In this document: positions 35,697 to 45,061 of the stretch, piece after piece
Layout: each line of letters begins with the position of its first letter
Numbering within the stretch: the first letter of the stretch is position 1
Assembly: GCF_051233475.1 (NCBI RefSeq)
Contig: NZ_JBKFGH010000022.1
Location: 111,727-175,726 of the forward strand
DNA length: 64,000 bases
Reading direction: 5' to 3'
Origin: Bacillus_BU sp051233475
GTDB taxonomy: Bacteria; Bacillota; Bacilli; Bacillales; Cytobacillaceae
Notes under the pieces: generated by a model
Database searches by the model: none
The model's input: the letters and a program-made list of their open reading frames with translations, nothing else
What the model was told of the DNA's origin: nothing
Program-made: the position numbers and the translations under genes

Positions 35697-36383
35697 TCAT
35701 CCATTTTCAATTTTAAACATAAACACCCACAAGAAGGATAATGCTTGCTTAAGATCGGGCGATAACAAATCAAGTGATAATTGTTCCGCTTCCCGTTTGT
35801 AGACTCCAAATTCCGCCATTTTAAGGAACCCATTTTCTTTTGCAAGATTGTCAAACTCCCATGGCATCATCGTATTACAAATTACCTGTTCATCATATAA
35901 TCTACGGAAACTTGATTCCCTTGGTTTTGCTGTTGGGCCAAGTATTCCTACACAAGCAAAACCGCCTTTTTTAACCTTCTGTTTTATTTGTTGCAAGACA
36001 GTAAGCGGACTTTCTGTCCACTCCAGCGAATTTATGGCTATAAAAGAATCAAAATGGTGGTCCGGAACTTTGAGCTGGGCAATATCTCCTTTCACAAATT
36101 GCAAGGACGGTGAGTGCTCCAAGGCTCTCGCCTTTTCGACCATCTCCTCTGAAACATCAATACCTGTAACACTATAACCAGAGCTAGCCAGTTTATACGA
36201 GCCGTAGCCATCCCCACAGCCAAGGTCGCAAACAAGTGCACCTTTTGGGACATATTGCTGAAAAAATGAGACGATATCTTTCCTGCTTCCTGTCTCCCAC
36301 ATTTCACGGCTTTTTGAATGCCAGTTGTTTGCGCGAATATTCCATTGCCTTTCTGCTTCCTCAACCCAAAAAAACTTACTCAT
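35697..36383 (-). CDS. Class I SAM-dependent methyltransferase
   Basis: The product is 228 aa. The SAM-binding motif CDLGCGDGYGSYKLA (about residues 53-67) and the acidic strand IDVSEEMVEKAR mark a UbiE/type-11 methyltransferase fold. A small-molecule substrate is likely but cannot be read from the sequence. Confidence 0.85.
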   Translation of the reverse strand: MSKFFWVEEAERQWNIRANNWHSKSREMWETGSRKDIVSFFQQYVPKGALVCDLGCGDGYGSYKLASSGYSVTGIDVSEEMVEKARALEHSPSLQFVKGDIAQLKVPDHHFDSFIAINSLEWTESPLTVLQQIKQKVKKGGFACVGILGPTAKPRESSFRRLYDEQVICNTMMPWEFDNLAKENGFLKMAEFGVYKREAEQLSLDLLSPDLKQALSFLWVFMFKIENG

Positions 36384-36513
36384 TTTATCCCTCGCTTAAG
36401 AAATTGAAATATTTTGATTATTCTATAAATAATTCGCCAAAACCAATTTTTTTCCTGTTTGGTTTATAACATTTAAGAACGTGAAACACTAGAAAAAAAA
36501 GGAGGAGAGAGAA

Positions 36514-36732
36514 ATGTCAGAAGAAACACTAATTGCCGTTCATCGCAATCATATCGGAGAAATATTGAGTTTCCAAACATCAACGGGAAGAATTATTTCT
36601 TATCGCAAAGCGGTCTTCGAGGTCGAGGAAGGAAAAATTCATGGTGTTAACGTCGTTGAAGTCCCGCAAGGTTTAGGCCAATTAACCCCTATTGACGATG
36701 TTCCTTTTGAGCAATATCCCATTATTTATTAA
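36514..36732 (+). CDS. DUF3892 family small protein
   Basis: The product is 72 aa, preceded by GGAGGAGAG. It is a short beta-rich acidic protein resembling DUF3892; function unknown. It is monocistronic and followed by repeats. Confidence 0.8.
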   Translation: MSEETLIAVHRNHIGEILSFQTSTGRIISYRKAVFEVEEGKIHGVNVVEVPQGLGQLTPIDDVPFEQYPIIY

Positions 36733-36751
36733 AGAAATATTTATAAGCCAG

Positions 36752-37026
36752 GTTATTGTGCGGACATGGAGGACCTTATTTTCAATGCTCAATAATTAAG
36801 CGGACATGGAGGACCTTATTTTCAATGCCAGATCTTTAAGCGGACATGGAGGACCTTATTTTGATGAAATCACCCTTTTTATGAGCATAAGCGGACACAG
36901 GATCCGCTATTTATATAAAAACCACTGAATATTGCCCGTTTTTTATCAAATAACGGAACTGATGTCCGCTTAGCCTGCCAAAACAACACTTTTTGTGAAA
37001 ATAACGGATCTGATGTCCGCAACTGC
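36752..37026. repeat. Dispersed palindromic GCGGACA repeat, copy 2
   Basis: Four direct units start with CGGACA at 36761, 36801, 36841 and 36892 (steps 40, 40, 51). Two inverted units (AAATAACGGAACTGATGTCC and AAATAACGGATCTGATGTCC) follow near 36950-37020. The spacer CAAAACAACACTTTTTGT matches copy 1. It is non-coding. Confidence 0.8.
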
Positions 37027-37110
37027 AACCTAAACCCAACAGCAACCTAAACCGCAACACCAAAACCAAATCATTTGGTTGCATTTTTTTCCATAGGTAA
37101 CCGAACCCGT

Positions 37111-37146
37111 AAAAAAGGAGGGGACTCATTCGAGTCGCCTCCTTTC
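37111..37146 (-). terminator. Intrinsic terminator of mntR
   Basis: On the minus strand AAAGGAGGCGACTCG pairs with CGAGTCCCCTCCTTT (one mismatch or wobble) and is followed by TTT; it overlaps the mntR stop. Confidence 0.8.
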
Positions 37147-37571
37147 TAATGTTCGGTATCATTATGTTTTTGGACTAATTCTAATGCCTTGCTCCTTTGA
37201 TCATCATCTTCGAAAAATTGGACTAAGTCACCGATCCGATCAATGGCATCCCAGCTTAAATGATGTTCAATCCCTTCGACATCATGATAAATGTTTTCTT
37301 CTTTAACGCCAATAATTCTTAAAAACTGCTCCAGCAATTCATGGCGATATAAAAGGCGTTTCCCGGTCTTTTTCCCTTTTTTTGTTAGGACTAAACCTCT
37401 GTATTTTTCATAGACGAGATATTCATCTTTATCAAGTTTCTGTACCATTTTTGTAACGGAAGAGGGATGGACAGAAAGCGCTTCCGCAATATCAGAAACA
37501 CGAGCGTAGCCTTTCTCTTCAATTAGTTTATAAATTTGTTCAATATAGTCTTCCATACTTGGTGTCGGCAT
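37146..37571 (-). CDS. mntR: Manganese-responsive transcriptional regulator MntR
   Basis: The product is 141 aa from the ATG at 37569-37571, which has GGGAGGG upstream; this gives the MPTPSMEDYIEQIY start of MntR. It has an N-terminal winged helix (about 1-70) and a dimerisation domain carrying the metal ligands (HELLEQFL, EGIEHHLSW). MntR with Mn2+ represses manganese uptake genes; none lies next to it here. Confidence 0.95.
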   Translation of the reverse strand: MPTPSMEDYIEQIYKLIEEKGYARVSDIAEALSVHPSSVTKMVQKLDKDEYLVYEKYRGLVLTKKGKKTGKRLLYRHELLEQFLRIIGVKEENIYHDVEGIEHHLSWDAIDRIGDLVQFFEDDDQRSKALELVQKHNDTEH

Positions 37572-37676
37572 CCGATACCCTCCCAAAATCACTAATCATT
37601 GAAAAGTTTACTATAAGTGTAAAAGACTGACAAGGCAATTTGGTCACATCCAAGTCAACTTAACTTATTTAACTTT

Positions 37677-39872
37677 TTACTGTCCCTTTACGGGGGTTTT
37701 ATCTGCTTCACTTTCTTTAGCGTCATCAAAGATAAATTTTAAGCGATGATCGTTTCCGTCGAAAGTAATTTTCGCATTAAATGTCTTTTCTTTCCCATTA
37801 AATCCTTCAATCACATCTGTAATCCCGTCTTTTAAAAGCTTTTTAATTTGTTGCTGGATGATTGCTTTTCCAAGAACCATTTTTGAAATGGTAAAATTAC
37901 ATTTTGTTTTGTTGTAATTAGAGCAGCCATAAAACGAACCTTTATCCACAATATCTCCATCGCATTTTTTGCAAGGTCCAAGCTTTGTTGCTCTTTTCGA
38001 CTTCGATTGACGCGGAACAAATCCCTCCTGGTCGGCATCTTTAAAATGCCACTGAGAAGCTTCACTTGATGTGGTATTTATTAAATGAGCAACCATTTTA
38101 TTCGTTTGCTCCATAAATTGCTTCGGTGAGGCTGATCCTTCAGAAATTTCTTTCAGACGCTGCTCCCATTTTGCCGTCATTTCCGGAGAGGCCAATATTT
38201 GATCTCCGACCGCGGCAACAAGGATCTTTGCCTTTGCTGTTGCATAGACAAGATTCTTCTTAACTTCAATATATTTACGGTCTTTTAACATCGTAATAAT
38301 TCCAGCACGGGTTGCTTCTGTACCTAACCCCTCGGTTTTCATCAAAACCTTTTCTAACTCTTTATCGTCTATGTGCTTCCCTGCCGTTTTCATCAGCGTA
38401 ATTAACTGTCCTTCCGTATAACGCTTTGGCGGTTGAGTTGCACTTTCCTTAACATTCACTTTTTTAACTGTTCCTTGTTCACCTTGCTCCAAACGAGGCA
38501 GCTCAGGTTCGCCATCCTTTTCCTTTTGTGGTGGTAATACCTTACGCCAGCCTTCTTCAAGCTCCACCTTCCCTTTTGAAACAAATTCGGCACGACCATC
38601 TACTAAAGTTGTTACAGTTGTGTATTCACTGACAGACTTCCCATAATGTGCTGCAATCAAACTTCTAACAATCATGTCGTATAATTGTTTCTCATCAGGC
38701 GACAGTTTCCCGAGATTAGGTACTTGTTCTGTCGGAATAATCGCATAGTGATCGGTTACCTTTTTATCATTTACATAGCGCTTATTTTCGAGGATTGATT
38801 GAAAAGGGAGTGGAAATAGCGCTCCATACTCAGGAATGGCTGAAATTTTTTTCAAGGTCTCCGGAAACGTTTCCGCTTCACCTTTCGTTACATGTCTTGA
38901 ATCTGAACGGGGATAAGAAACAATCCCTTTTTGATACAGCTTTTGTAATACGTCTAAAGTCTTTTTTGGAGGGAATTTAAACTTTCGATTTGCATCAGCT
39001 TGAAGGGCAGAAAGATTGTATAAAAGCGGGGGTAAATATTCTTTTTTCTCAGCCTTTACGTCAGCAATTTCTGTTGGTTTTTTTGTGCAAAAAGCAGCGA
39101 TTTTCTCAGCCATTTCTTTTGACTTTATTCGAGATTCTCCATCCTTTTCCCATTTCCCAGTATATTTTTTGTCGGCAACCTGAAAATGTCCAAGTACCTC
39201 CCAAAAAGGTTCAGAGACGAAGTTTTCAATTTCATGCTCCCGTTTTACAATCAAAGCCAGGGTCGGAGTTTGAACCCTGCCTACCGAAAACACATCAGAA
39301 AATCCTCTTTTTTGTAAAAGCAAACTATACAAGCGAGAAGCATTCATTCCTACTACCCAGTCAGCGCAGGCTCTTGTATAAGCTTCAAAAAACAGATTAC
39401 GAGTATCAGACTCAGAAAGGAGCGATTGAAAGCCTTCCTTAATCGCTTTAGGTGTCAGCGAAGAGATCCATAACCGTTGCATAGGTTTAGTGCATTTTGT
39501 CAGCCGAAGAATATTACGGATGATTAATTCACCCTCGCGCCCTGCATCTCCCGCGTGAATAATTCCCGTAATTCTTGGGTCATTTAATAGTTTCTTGATA
39601 ATCGAAAATTGTTTTAGCTTATCCTTTGTCACTTCGTATTGGAACTGAGTTGGAATGATTGGCAGCGTATCTAGTGCCCATTTTTTCCATACTGGATTAT
39701 ATTGTTCCGGTGCAATGAGCTGGCATACATGCCCCACTGCCCAAGTAACAAAAGCGCCATTTGGAAAAATTTCATTTGGCAGTATTTCGATAAACCCTTG
39801 CTGCTTTTTCATTTTAAAAACGGAAGCCAGCGTCGATCCTTGATCAGGCTTTTCTGCAATTATGAGTTTCAT
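37677..39872 (-). CDS. topB: DNA topoisomerase III
   Basis: The product is 731 aa from the ATG at 39870-39872, with GAGGAG upstream; it begins MKLIIAEKPDQ. This type IA topoisomerase has a Toprim domain (IIAEKP and HAGDAGREGE), the active-site Tyr in IVSYPRSDSRHV (about residue 313), and a C-terminal Cys4 zinc finger (CKKCDGD and CSNYNKTKC). It decatenates single-stranded and recombination intermediates. Confidence 0.96.
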   Translation of the reverse strand: MKLIIAEKPDQGSTLASVFKMKKQQGFIEILPNEIFPNGAFVTWAVGHVCQLIAPEQYNPVWKKWALDTLPIIPTQFQYEVTKDKLKQFSIIKKLLNDPRITGIIHAGDAGREGELIIRNILRLTKCTKPMQRLWISSLTPKAIKEGFQSLLSESDTRNLFFEAYTRACADWVVGMNASRLYSLLLQKRGFSDVFSVGRVQTPTLALIVKREHEIENFVSEPFWEVLGHFQVADKKYTGKWEKDGESRIKSKEMAEKIAAFCTKKPTEIADVKAEKKEYLPPLLYNLSALQADANRKFKFPPKKTLDVLQKLYQKGIVSYPRSDSRHVTKGEAETFPETLKKISAIPEYGALFPLPFQSILENKRYVNDKKVTDHYAIIPTEQVPNLGKLSPDEKQLYDMIVRSLIAAHYGKSVSEYTTVTTLVDGRAEFVSKGKVELEEGWRKVLPPQKEKDGEPELPRLEQGEQGTVKKVNVKESATQPPKRYTEGQLITLMKTAGKHIDDKELEKVLMKTEGLGTEATRAGIITMLKDRKYIEVKKNLVYATAKAKILVAAVGDQILASPEMTAKWEQRLKEISEGSASPKQFMEQTNKMVAHLINTTSSEASQWHFKDADQEGFVPRQSKSKRATKLGPCKKCDGDIVDKGSFYGCSNYNKTKCNFTISKMVLGKAIIQQQIKKLLKDGITDVIEGFNGKEKTFNAKITFDGNDHRLKFIFDDAKESEADKTPVKGQ

Positions 39873-39977
39873 TCCCGTTTTACTCCTCAACTTCTAGATT
39901 CATACTTTCATTGTAAGGATAATTTCCAAACGAAGCAAAACAAATTTGAACAGGGCGGAGTTTCCAAAAGGTTCAAA

Positions 39978-40018
39978 AAAATCCCCCAATTTACCATTGA
40001 CAGGTATAATCGGGGGAA
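39978..40018 (-). terminator. Intrinsic terminator of the feo operon
   Basis: On the minus strand CCCCCGATTATACC pairs imperfectly with GGTAAATTGGGGG, followed by ATTTTTTTG. Confidence 0.8.
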
Positions 40019-40033
40019 TAGTTTTAATTCCGT

Positions 40034-41437
40034 TTAGACCCATCCCAACAATCTTGCTGTTTGTGCAATAACAAAGGTGACAAGGATTGCGATCGACGTA
40101 GGAATTAGAAAAGCAAGGAACGTCCATTTTTTATTTTTCGTTTCTTTGTACACATTCACTAATGTCGTCCCACACGGAAAGTGCAATAGTGAAAACAACA
40201 TCATATTTAAAGCAGTCAGCCATGTCCAGCCATGCTCAATAAAGATTTGTTTCAAATCTTTTATTTCATCTACTTCAATTAAAGCTCCTGTCGATAAATA
40301 CCCCATCAGGAGGATGGGAAGAACAATTTCATTGGCAGGCAAACCAATAATAAACGCCATTAAAATATAGCCATCTAATCCGAGCGACTGCCCAAAAGGA
40401 TCTAAGAAGTTAACAATATATAAAAGCAGGCTTTGGTTTCCTACATCAATATTGGCTAAAACCCATGTTAAAATTCCTGCCGGAGCAGCTACTTTTACTG
40501 CGCGAATTAACACGGACAATGACCGATTTAACGAAGCTCGGATAACCGTATCAAAAAATTTAGGTTTTCGATACGGAGGGAGCTCAAGCGTGTAATGGGT
40601 AGGAACCCCCTTTAATGCCGTTTTCGATAAAAGCCAAGAAACGGCAAAGGTAACGATAATCCCAAACATGACGATTCCCACGATAACTCCCGTCGAAACC
40701 AGCGACTTCATTCCTCCCGAAAAACCAGCTGCCATAAATAGCGAAGACAATACAATTAATGTCCCCCAACGACCATTACATGGTACAAAGTTATTCGTTA
40801 AAATGGCTAACATTCTTTCTCTTGGTGATTCAATAATTCGCGTAGACATAACTGCGGCTGCATTACAGCCGAATCCCATCGCCATCGTCAAGGATTGTTT
40901 ACCATGAGCCCCAACGCGTTTGAACAAGCGATCCATATTAAAAGCTACTCGCGGGAGATATCCGTAATTCTCCAGCAAGGCAAAGGCGGGAAAAAATATC
41001 GCCATTGGTGGGAGCATTACACTAATAACCCAAGTCGTACCTCGGTAAAGTCCTAATATAAGAAGTCCATGAACCCAATCAGGAGTCCCCAACACTGTAA
41101 AGAATTGAGTTAAATACCCCTCAACCCAGCCGAAAAACTGCGCTAATAATGAAGAGGGGATGTTTGCCCCGGCAATCGTTAAATAGAATAAGATCGATAG
41201 CATCGTTAACATGATCGGAAAGCCCCATATTTTTGATGTAAAAATCGCATCAAGCTTTTCAGAGTGACGGTCCACTTTGTTGCCTTTGTACGTTACAATG
41301 TCAGCCGTAATTTGTTTGCTCTTTTGATAAATTTGCTCAACCATTTTATCGCGCATATCGGTGGAGGATAGGTCATTAGCCTGTTGCAAGAGTCTAGAAA
41401 GTCTGTCATTTAGTAGATCAGTATTCTGATAGCTCAT
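40034..41437 (-). CDS. feoB2: FeoB membrane (permease) half encoded separately
   Basis: The product is 467 aa; the start is the second in-frame ATG, 8 nt after AGGAGG. About nine membrane helices include both FeoB gate regions, with the CNAAAVMSTRII and NNFVPCNGR motifs and PANEIVLPILLMGY. It has no GTPase domain. Together with the preceding gene it makes one normal FeoB (about 705 aa in total), a ferrous iron transporter. The two frames overlap by about 20 bp in different phase. Confidence 0.93.
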   Translation of the reverse strand: MSYQNTDLLNDRLSRLLQQANDLSSTDMRDKMVEQIYQKSKQITADIVTYKGNKVDRHSEKLDAIFTSKIWGFPIMLTMLSILFYLTIAGANIPSSLLAQFFGWVEGYLTQFFTVLGTPDWVHGLLILGLYRGTTWVISVMLPPMAIFFPAFALLENYGYLPRVAFNMDRLFKRVGAHGKQSLTMAMGFGCNAAAVMSTRIIESPRERMLAILTNNFVPCNGRWGTLIVLSSLFMAAGFSGGMKSLVSTGVIVGIVMFGIIVTFAVSWLLSKTALKGVPTHYTLELPPYRKPKFFDTVIRASLNRSLSVLIRAVKVAAPAGILTWVLANIDVGNQSLLLYIVNFLDPFGQSLGLDGYILMAFIIGLPANEIVLPILLMGYLSTGALIEVDEIKDLKQIFIEHGWTWLTALNMMLFSLLHFPCGTTLVNVYKETKNKKWTFLAFLIPTSIAILVTFVIAQTARLLGWV

Positions 41438-42134
41438 CACCATTACCTCCTATAGGTACTGCACTTCGTTTTTTTACCTCATCAATTAACCTCATATCTC
41501 CGTCTAATAACCTTAGTGCAAGCCACCTTGCTGGAAAAGTTTCCGCAAAAACCGCTTTAATTTCTTTTTCTAATTGGCTTATCTTAATCTCAGTCTCTTC
41601 ATCATAGGTTAGTACCGCAGGACTGCAGGAAATGTCACCTGAGATAAGCCGATCAATGGTATCAAGAAGTTGAGCAATTCCTACCCGATTTCGGGCTGAC
41701 ATTTTTATTACAGGAACTCCTAATTTATTCATTAGTAAATGTTCATTAATGGTAATACCGCGTTTTTCTGCTTCATCAATGAGATTCATACAAACAATGA
41801 CCTTGTCGGTTATCTCTAACACTTGTAAAACAAGATTTAAATTTCGTTCAATCGAGGTTGCATCTACGACAACAAGAGTAATTTCCGGCTTTTCAAATAT
41901 GATAAAATTCCGAGCAACCTCCTCATCGACGGAGTTCGAAAACAATGAATACGTTCCTGGCAAATCAATGAGACTATACTGGATATTTTTATGAGAAAAG
42001 TTCCCCACCTTCATATCGACTGTTTTCCCGGCCCAATTTCCAGTATGCTGCTTTAATCCAGTCAATAGATTAAACAATGTGCTTTTCCCTGTATTCGGAT
42101 TCCCTGCAAGAGCAATTCGGTATTCATTCTGCAT
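41418..42134 (-). CDS. feoB1: FeoB GTPase half encoded separately
   Basis: The product is 238 aa. G-protein motifs are GNPNTGKSTLFNLLTG, the DLPGTYSL switch II, NLID for guanine and SARNRVG; a helical GDI-like segment follows (about 175-225). The protein stops where the first membrane helix of a fused FeoB would follow. It overlaps feoA by 11 bp. Confidence 0.94.
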   Translation of the reverse strand: MQNEYRIALAGNPNTGKSTLFNLLTGLKQHTGNWAGKTVDMKVGNFSHKNIQYSLIDLPGTYSLFSNSVDEEVARNFIIFEKPEITLVVVDATSIERNLNLVLQVLEITDKVIVCMNLIDEAEKRGITINEHLLMNKLGVPVIKMSARNRVGIAQLLDTIDRLISGDISCSPAVLTYDEETEIKISQLEKEIKAVFAETFPARWLALRLLDGDMRLIDEVKKRSAVPIGGNGDELSEY

Positions 42135-42378
42135 CTTCTATCAGCTCCCCGAAAATTTTTTGGCTTTCTTCCATCCTTAATGCAATCGTTGTATTACTTA
42201 CTCGAAATGCGGTAGGATCCCCAAGCGGACTTTTCCGGCCAACCTCCACGATCGCTCCCGGTACAAACCCCAGGTCTAATAATCTTCTCCTCATAACACC
42301 TTGGATTGACATATGTTCAATTTTAATCAAATCACCTTTTTGGCCATCGAATAAATTAATTTTTTTCACTTTGTCCAC
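42124..42378 (-). CDS. feoA: Ferrous iron transport protein FeoA
   Basis: The product is 84 aa from a GTG start at 42376-42378 with GGAGGAAA upstream. It is an SH3-like small protein (LLDLGFVPGAIVEV, LGDPTAFRV). FeoA is needed for FeoB function. A TGAGAATATAAATCA sequence over its promoter resembles a degenerate Fur box. Confidence 0.93.
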   Translation of the reverse strand: MDKVKKINLFDGQKGDLIKIEHMSIQGVMRRRLLDLGFVPGAIVEVGRKSPLGDPTAFRVSNTTIALRMEESQKIFGELIEDAE

Positions 42379-42426
42379 AACTATTTCCTCCGGTCTATAA
42401 TTTTTACCTAGAGCAACTTTTTATTT

Positions 42427-42456
42427 ATATTATGATTTATATTCTCATTTCGTCAA
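42427..42456 (-). promoter_or_regulatory. Promoter of feoA with a Fur-box-like sequence
   Basis: On the minus strand TTGACG (42451-42456) precedes TAATAT by about 18 bp. The spacer holds TGAGAATATAAATCA, about 10 of 14 matches to the 7-1-7 Fur consensus. Confidence 0.45.
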
Positions 42457-42496
42457 TAATTATCTATTTTTTTATAAAAATGTTTATGTAAAATTA

Positions 42497-42663
42497 GGCT
42501 GTTGATTTCCGCTCCAGGTGCTCAGCGACCCAGCGGGGGAGTCCGAGAGCCTCCTCGGCGCAAGCGCCTGTGGGGTCTCCCGTGACACCTTCTCCCGCAG
42601 GAGTCTCGCACCTTCCGCTCCAATCAACAGTAGGTTATAATCAATTTTTTCTTTAACAAAGCA
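42497..42663. mobile_element. MITE-like element, copy 2 (degenerate ends)
   Basis: It has the same core as copy 1 (GTTGATTTCCGCTCC to GGAGTCTCGCACCTTCCGCTCC) with an internal deletion next to the left end (GGCTGT joins TGATTT) and a right end TTTAACAAAGCA (10 of 12 matches to the terminal repeat). No clear target duplication remains, so it looks older. Confidence 0.7.
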
Positions 42664-42670
42664 AAAATAA

Positions 42671-42693
42671 AAAAACCGGCGATGCCGGTTTTG
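42671..42693 (-). terminator. Intrinsic terminator of the 42706-43005 gene
   Basis: On the minus strand AACCGGC and GCCGGTT pair around ATC and a run of T follows. Confidence 0.8.
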
Positions 42694-42705
42694 TGTGTGG
42701 ACGAG

Positions 42706-43005
42706 CTATAGAAATTTTCGAGGTGGGAATTTATTTATTTGATCATTCTTTTGAACAAACCAGTTTTCCTTTGAGACAACGGCAGAAATTATTAAGATAA
42801 GCGAAGGGATTTTCTCCACTCTACAAACAATCATACCGATATTTTCATTGATAATCACAAACGAATCTCCGTGGCTAAATTTATCAAGTTCACAGCCAAT
42901 TTGTAGCAAGGGCGCAACAATCGCATCCCTTTCATCCTTTTCAATGGAAAGATGTGGCGAAAAGCGAATGATCCATTTTTCCTCTTCAATCGAAATGCGG
43001 TACAT
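42706..43005 (-). CDS. Hypothetical protein (99 aa)
   Basis: Not recognised. It is a soluble, beta-rich small protein with no signal peptide and a basic C-terminus (KFPPRKF). The start MYRISIEEE follows a GAGGTGAG site. Monocistronic, with its own terminator directly after. Confidence 0.6.
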   Translation of the reverse strand: MYRISIEEEKWIIRFSPHLSIEKDERDAIVAPLLQIGCELDKFSHGDSFVIINENIGMIVCRVEKIPSLILIISAVVSKENWFVQKNDQINKFPPRKFL

Positions 43006-43234
43006 AATCTCACCTCATATGTTTTTCTCCACTAAAAAGTCCGCTGTTCCAATAGCAATTCCTGTATTTATTTCTATTTATATAAACATATGAGGCAAAC
43101 TTATATTTATGAAAAAACCAGTTTCCGATAAACATTAAATTAACTTTAAATAAGTAAATATAATTATTCTATTTTTTAGATGATATTTCTTACAAACTTC
43201 TATTCTCACGAACTCATAAAAGCGTTTACATCCA

Positions 43235-43263
43235 TTGACTGAAGCCATTTGTTCATGTATATT
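43235..43263 (+). promoter_or_regulatory. Promoter of cspD
   Basis: TTGACT and TATATT are separated by exactly 17 bp. This leaves a 5' leader of about 115 nt before the ATG, as is usual for cold-shock genes. Confidence 0.65.
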
Positions 43264-43386
43264 AAAATCATCATTTAGCAGAATATATTTCTGGTTTTGT
43301 TAAAATGAGCCGAAGATATGTCTGTTCAATGAGAATACTTATCTTTCACACTAGGGTGTCTTGAAAGGCTTAGGAGGAAATCGCAC

Positions 43387-43587
43387 ATGCAAAATGGTAA
43401 AGTAAAATGGTTTAATAACGAAAAAGGCTTTGGGTTCATCGAAGTTGAAGGTGGAGAAGATGTATTCGTTCACTTTTCCGCAATCCAAACTGAAGGCTAT
43501 AAATCTTTAGAAGAAGGCCAAGAAGTTTCATTTGAAATTGTTGAAGGAAACCGTGGGCCACAAGCAGCAAATGTGGTAAAACTATAA
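43387..43587 (+). CDS. cspD: Cold shock protein CspD
   Basis: The product is 66 aa with RNP1 KGFGFIEV and RNP2 VFVHFS. It is nearly identical to B. subtilis CspD over its whole length. It is a single-strand RNA/DNA chaperone. AGGAGG lies 9 nt before the ATG, and a long leader and terminator frame it. Confidence 0.96.
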   Translation: MQNGKVKWFNNEKGFGFIEVEGGEDVFVHFSAIQTEGYKSLEEGQEVSFEIVEGNRGPQAANVVKL

Positions 43588-43615
43588 TTTTTGGCACGAT
43601 CAAATAGATGGTGAC

Positions 43616-43643
43616 AGGCTGGCGAAAATGCCAGCCTTTTTTG
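43616..43643 (+). terminator. Intrinsic terminator of cspD
   Basis: AGGCTGGC and GCCAGCCT pair around GAAAAT, followed by TTTTTG. Confidence 0.88.
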
Positions 43644-43685
43644 TTGATAAAAAGGTTCACCAAAATAACAACACATGAAGAATGG

Positions 43686-43862
43686 TTATGATAACTTTTT
43701 TCCATAGCTTTTTATTTTTTCACCAACCGTACATTGTGAGATACAAAACCGATGAGCCCCTCTTCTTCCTTTTTCATTTTTAAGATGCTCATACAGAAAA
43801 CAGCCGGAACAATAACGATTCATCAGCTGTTCAACTTCTGAAAATAATTGCTTTCTTGTCAA
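43686..43862 (-). CDS. ypeQ: YpeQ-like small zinc-finger protein
   Basis: I translated a 58-aa frame from a TTG at 43860-43862 to TAA at 43686-43688. Cys18/Cys21 and Cys40/Cys44 form a CxxC...CxxxC zinc site with a basic GRRGAHRFC stretch. B. subtilis YpeQ is a protein of the same size between cspD and ypeP. The weak AAAGGGTG site leaves some doubt about the start. Confidence 0.7.
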   Translation of the reverse strand: MTRKQLFSEVEQLMNRYCSGCFLYEHLKNEKGRRGAHRFCISQCTVGEKIKSYGKKLS

Positions 43863-43888
43863 AAACCGTTCACACCCTTTATAGCTGT

Positions 43889-44545
43889 TTAAAGAATTTG
43901 CATTTTACTTTGGACCATTTTCCCCGCTATTGCCTGGGTGGCCAATTTATCCGCTTCCTTATTTTCATTTCTTGGTATTGGAGTATATTTCGGTTTAATC
44001 GCAAGTTTTTCTAATCTTTGTTCAATCCGATCAAGCCAGCGATTAAGCTGTTCCTCATAGCAAGGCCACTCCCCTTCAAGCTGCTTCAGGACAACCTGTG
44101 AATCCCCTTTAAATTCACATGGCATATGATGGACTCCTAATTCTTCAAGGATATTTAAAGCAAAGAAAAACGCAGCATATTCAGCCTCATTATTGGTTTC
44201 CATTTCTTCGAATAGTTCATTCACTCGAACCCTGTATTTCTTTTTACCTTGGTGATAATAGATTACGACGCCTAATCCTGCTTTATTCGTTTCTTTTTGA
44301 AACCCACCGTCAAAGTAAACAACAATATCAAATGCTTCTTCCTCTGTTTCTGCCAATAATTTGCGAAGTTGTTTAAGATTCCAGTCCGTCCCCAATTCAT
44401 CATAAAAAGTAAGTTCCAAGGCTTTCCCCGTCTTTTCGAGCTCTTCACCTATTTGTAAAGCTACTTCCCCGCTTACCAGTCCCGAATCAAATTGTACGGG
44501 GTCAAGCCCTTTCCCTTTATATTTCCATTCAATTTTATATTTCAT
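43889..44545 (-). CDS. ypeP: RNase H-like domain protein (YpeP)
   Basis: The product is 218 aa. An N-terminal region of about 70 residues precedes an RNase H fold with acidic positions in VYFDGG, NNEAEYAA, KGDSQVV and NKEADKLA, so the DEDD set is complete. Activity is unproven. A second RNase H gene lies divergently 100 bp away. Confidence 0.88.
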   Translation of the reverse strand: MKYKIEWKYKGKGLDPVQFDSGLVSGEVALQIGEELEKTGKALELTFYDELGTDWNLKQLRKLLAETEEEAFDIVVYFDGGFQKETNKAGLGVVIYYHQGKKKYRVRVNELFEEMETNNEAEYAAFFFALNILEELGVHHMPCEFKGDSQVVLKQLEGEWPCYEEQLNRWLDRIEQRLEKLAIKPKYTPIPRNENKEADKLATQAIAGKMVQSKMQIL

Positions 44546-44648
44546 TAGTCATCAACCTCTTTATTTTAAAATAATCATTCCTCTTCTTGTATCGGACCGT
44601 TTTATGATACACTACCTTTAGTTTACTCTTTTCTGGAGGAATATTACA

Positions 44649-45038
44649 TTGATTGAGGTTTATATTGATGGGGCGAGTGCCGGTAATCCTGGTCCTAGCG
44701 GCGCGGGAATCTTTATAAAAGGAAATGGCGTTGTTGAAAAATATTCAATTCCGCTTGGGAATATGAGCAATCATGAAGCAGAATACCATGCTTTTATCAA
44801 AGCGTTAGAAATTTGTATAAAAAACGGCTATGAGATTGTTTCTTTTCGAACAGATTCCGAGTTGGTGAACCGTGCAGTTGAAAAGGAATATGTAAAAAAT
44901 AAGCATTATGCTCCTTTACTTGAAAAAGCACTAACATTATCGAAGCATTTTCAGTTGTTTTTTATGAAATGGATTCCTTCCCGGGAAAACCGTCAAGCGG
45001 ATGAACTGGCAAGGGAAGCTATCAGAAAAAACAATTAG
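44649..45038 (+). CDS. ypdQ: RNase HI family protein (YpdQ)
   Basis: The product is 129 aa from a TTG start at 44649 preceded by TGGAGGAA. It is a compact RNase HI fold with Asp in YIDGASAGNPGPSG, Glu in NHEAEYHA, Asp in RTDSELV and Asp in NRQADELA. It lacks the basic protrusion of E. coli RNase HI. It may cleave RNA-DNA hybrids; in B. subtilis the ypdQ product is reported as weakly active or inactive. Confidence 0.9.
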   Translation: MIEVYIDGASAGNPGPSGAGIFIKGNGVVEKYSIPLGNMSNHEAEYHAFIKALEICIKNGYEIVSFRTDSELVNRAVEKEYVKNKHYAPLLEKALTLSKHFQLFFMKWIPSRENRQADELAREAIRKNN

Positions 45039-45061
45039 GCCTAAGACGAGAGGTGCGAAAT

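Noticed and set aside
38990..39442. Long plus-strand frame within topB
   Set aside because: It is antisense to a full-length, motif-complete topoisomerase gene and shows no protein family features.
41418..41443. Frameshift in an intact feoB
   Set aside because: The second frame has AGGAGG at ideal spacing and a proper start, so a true split gene is more likely.
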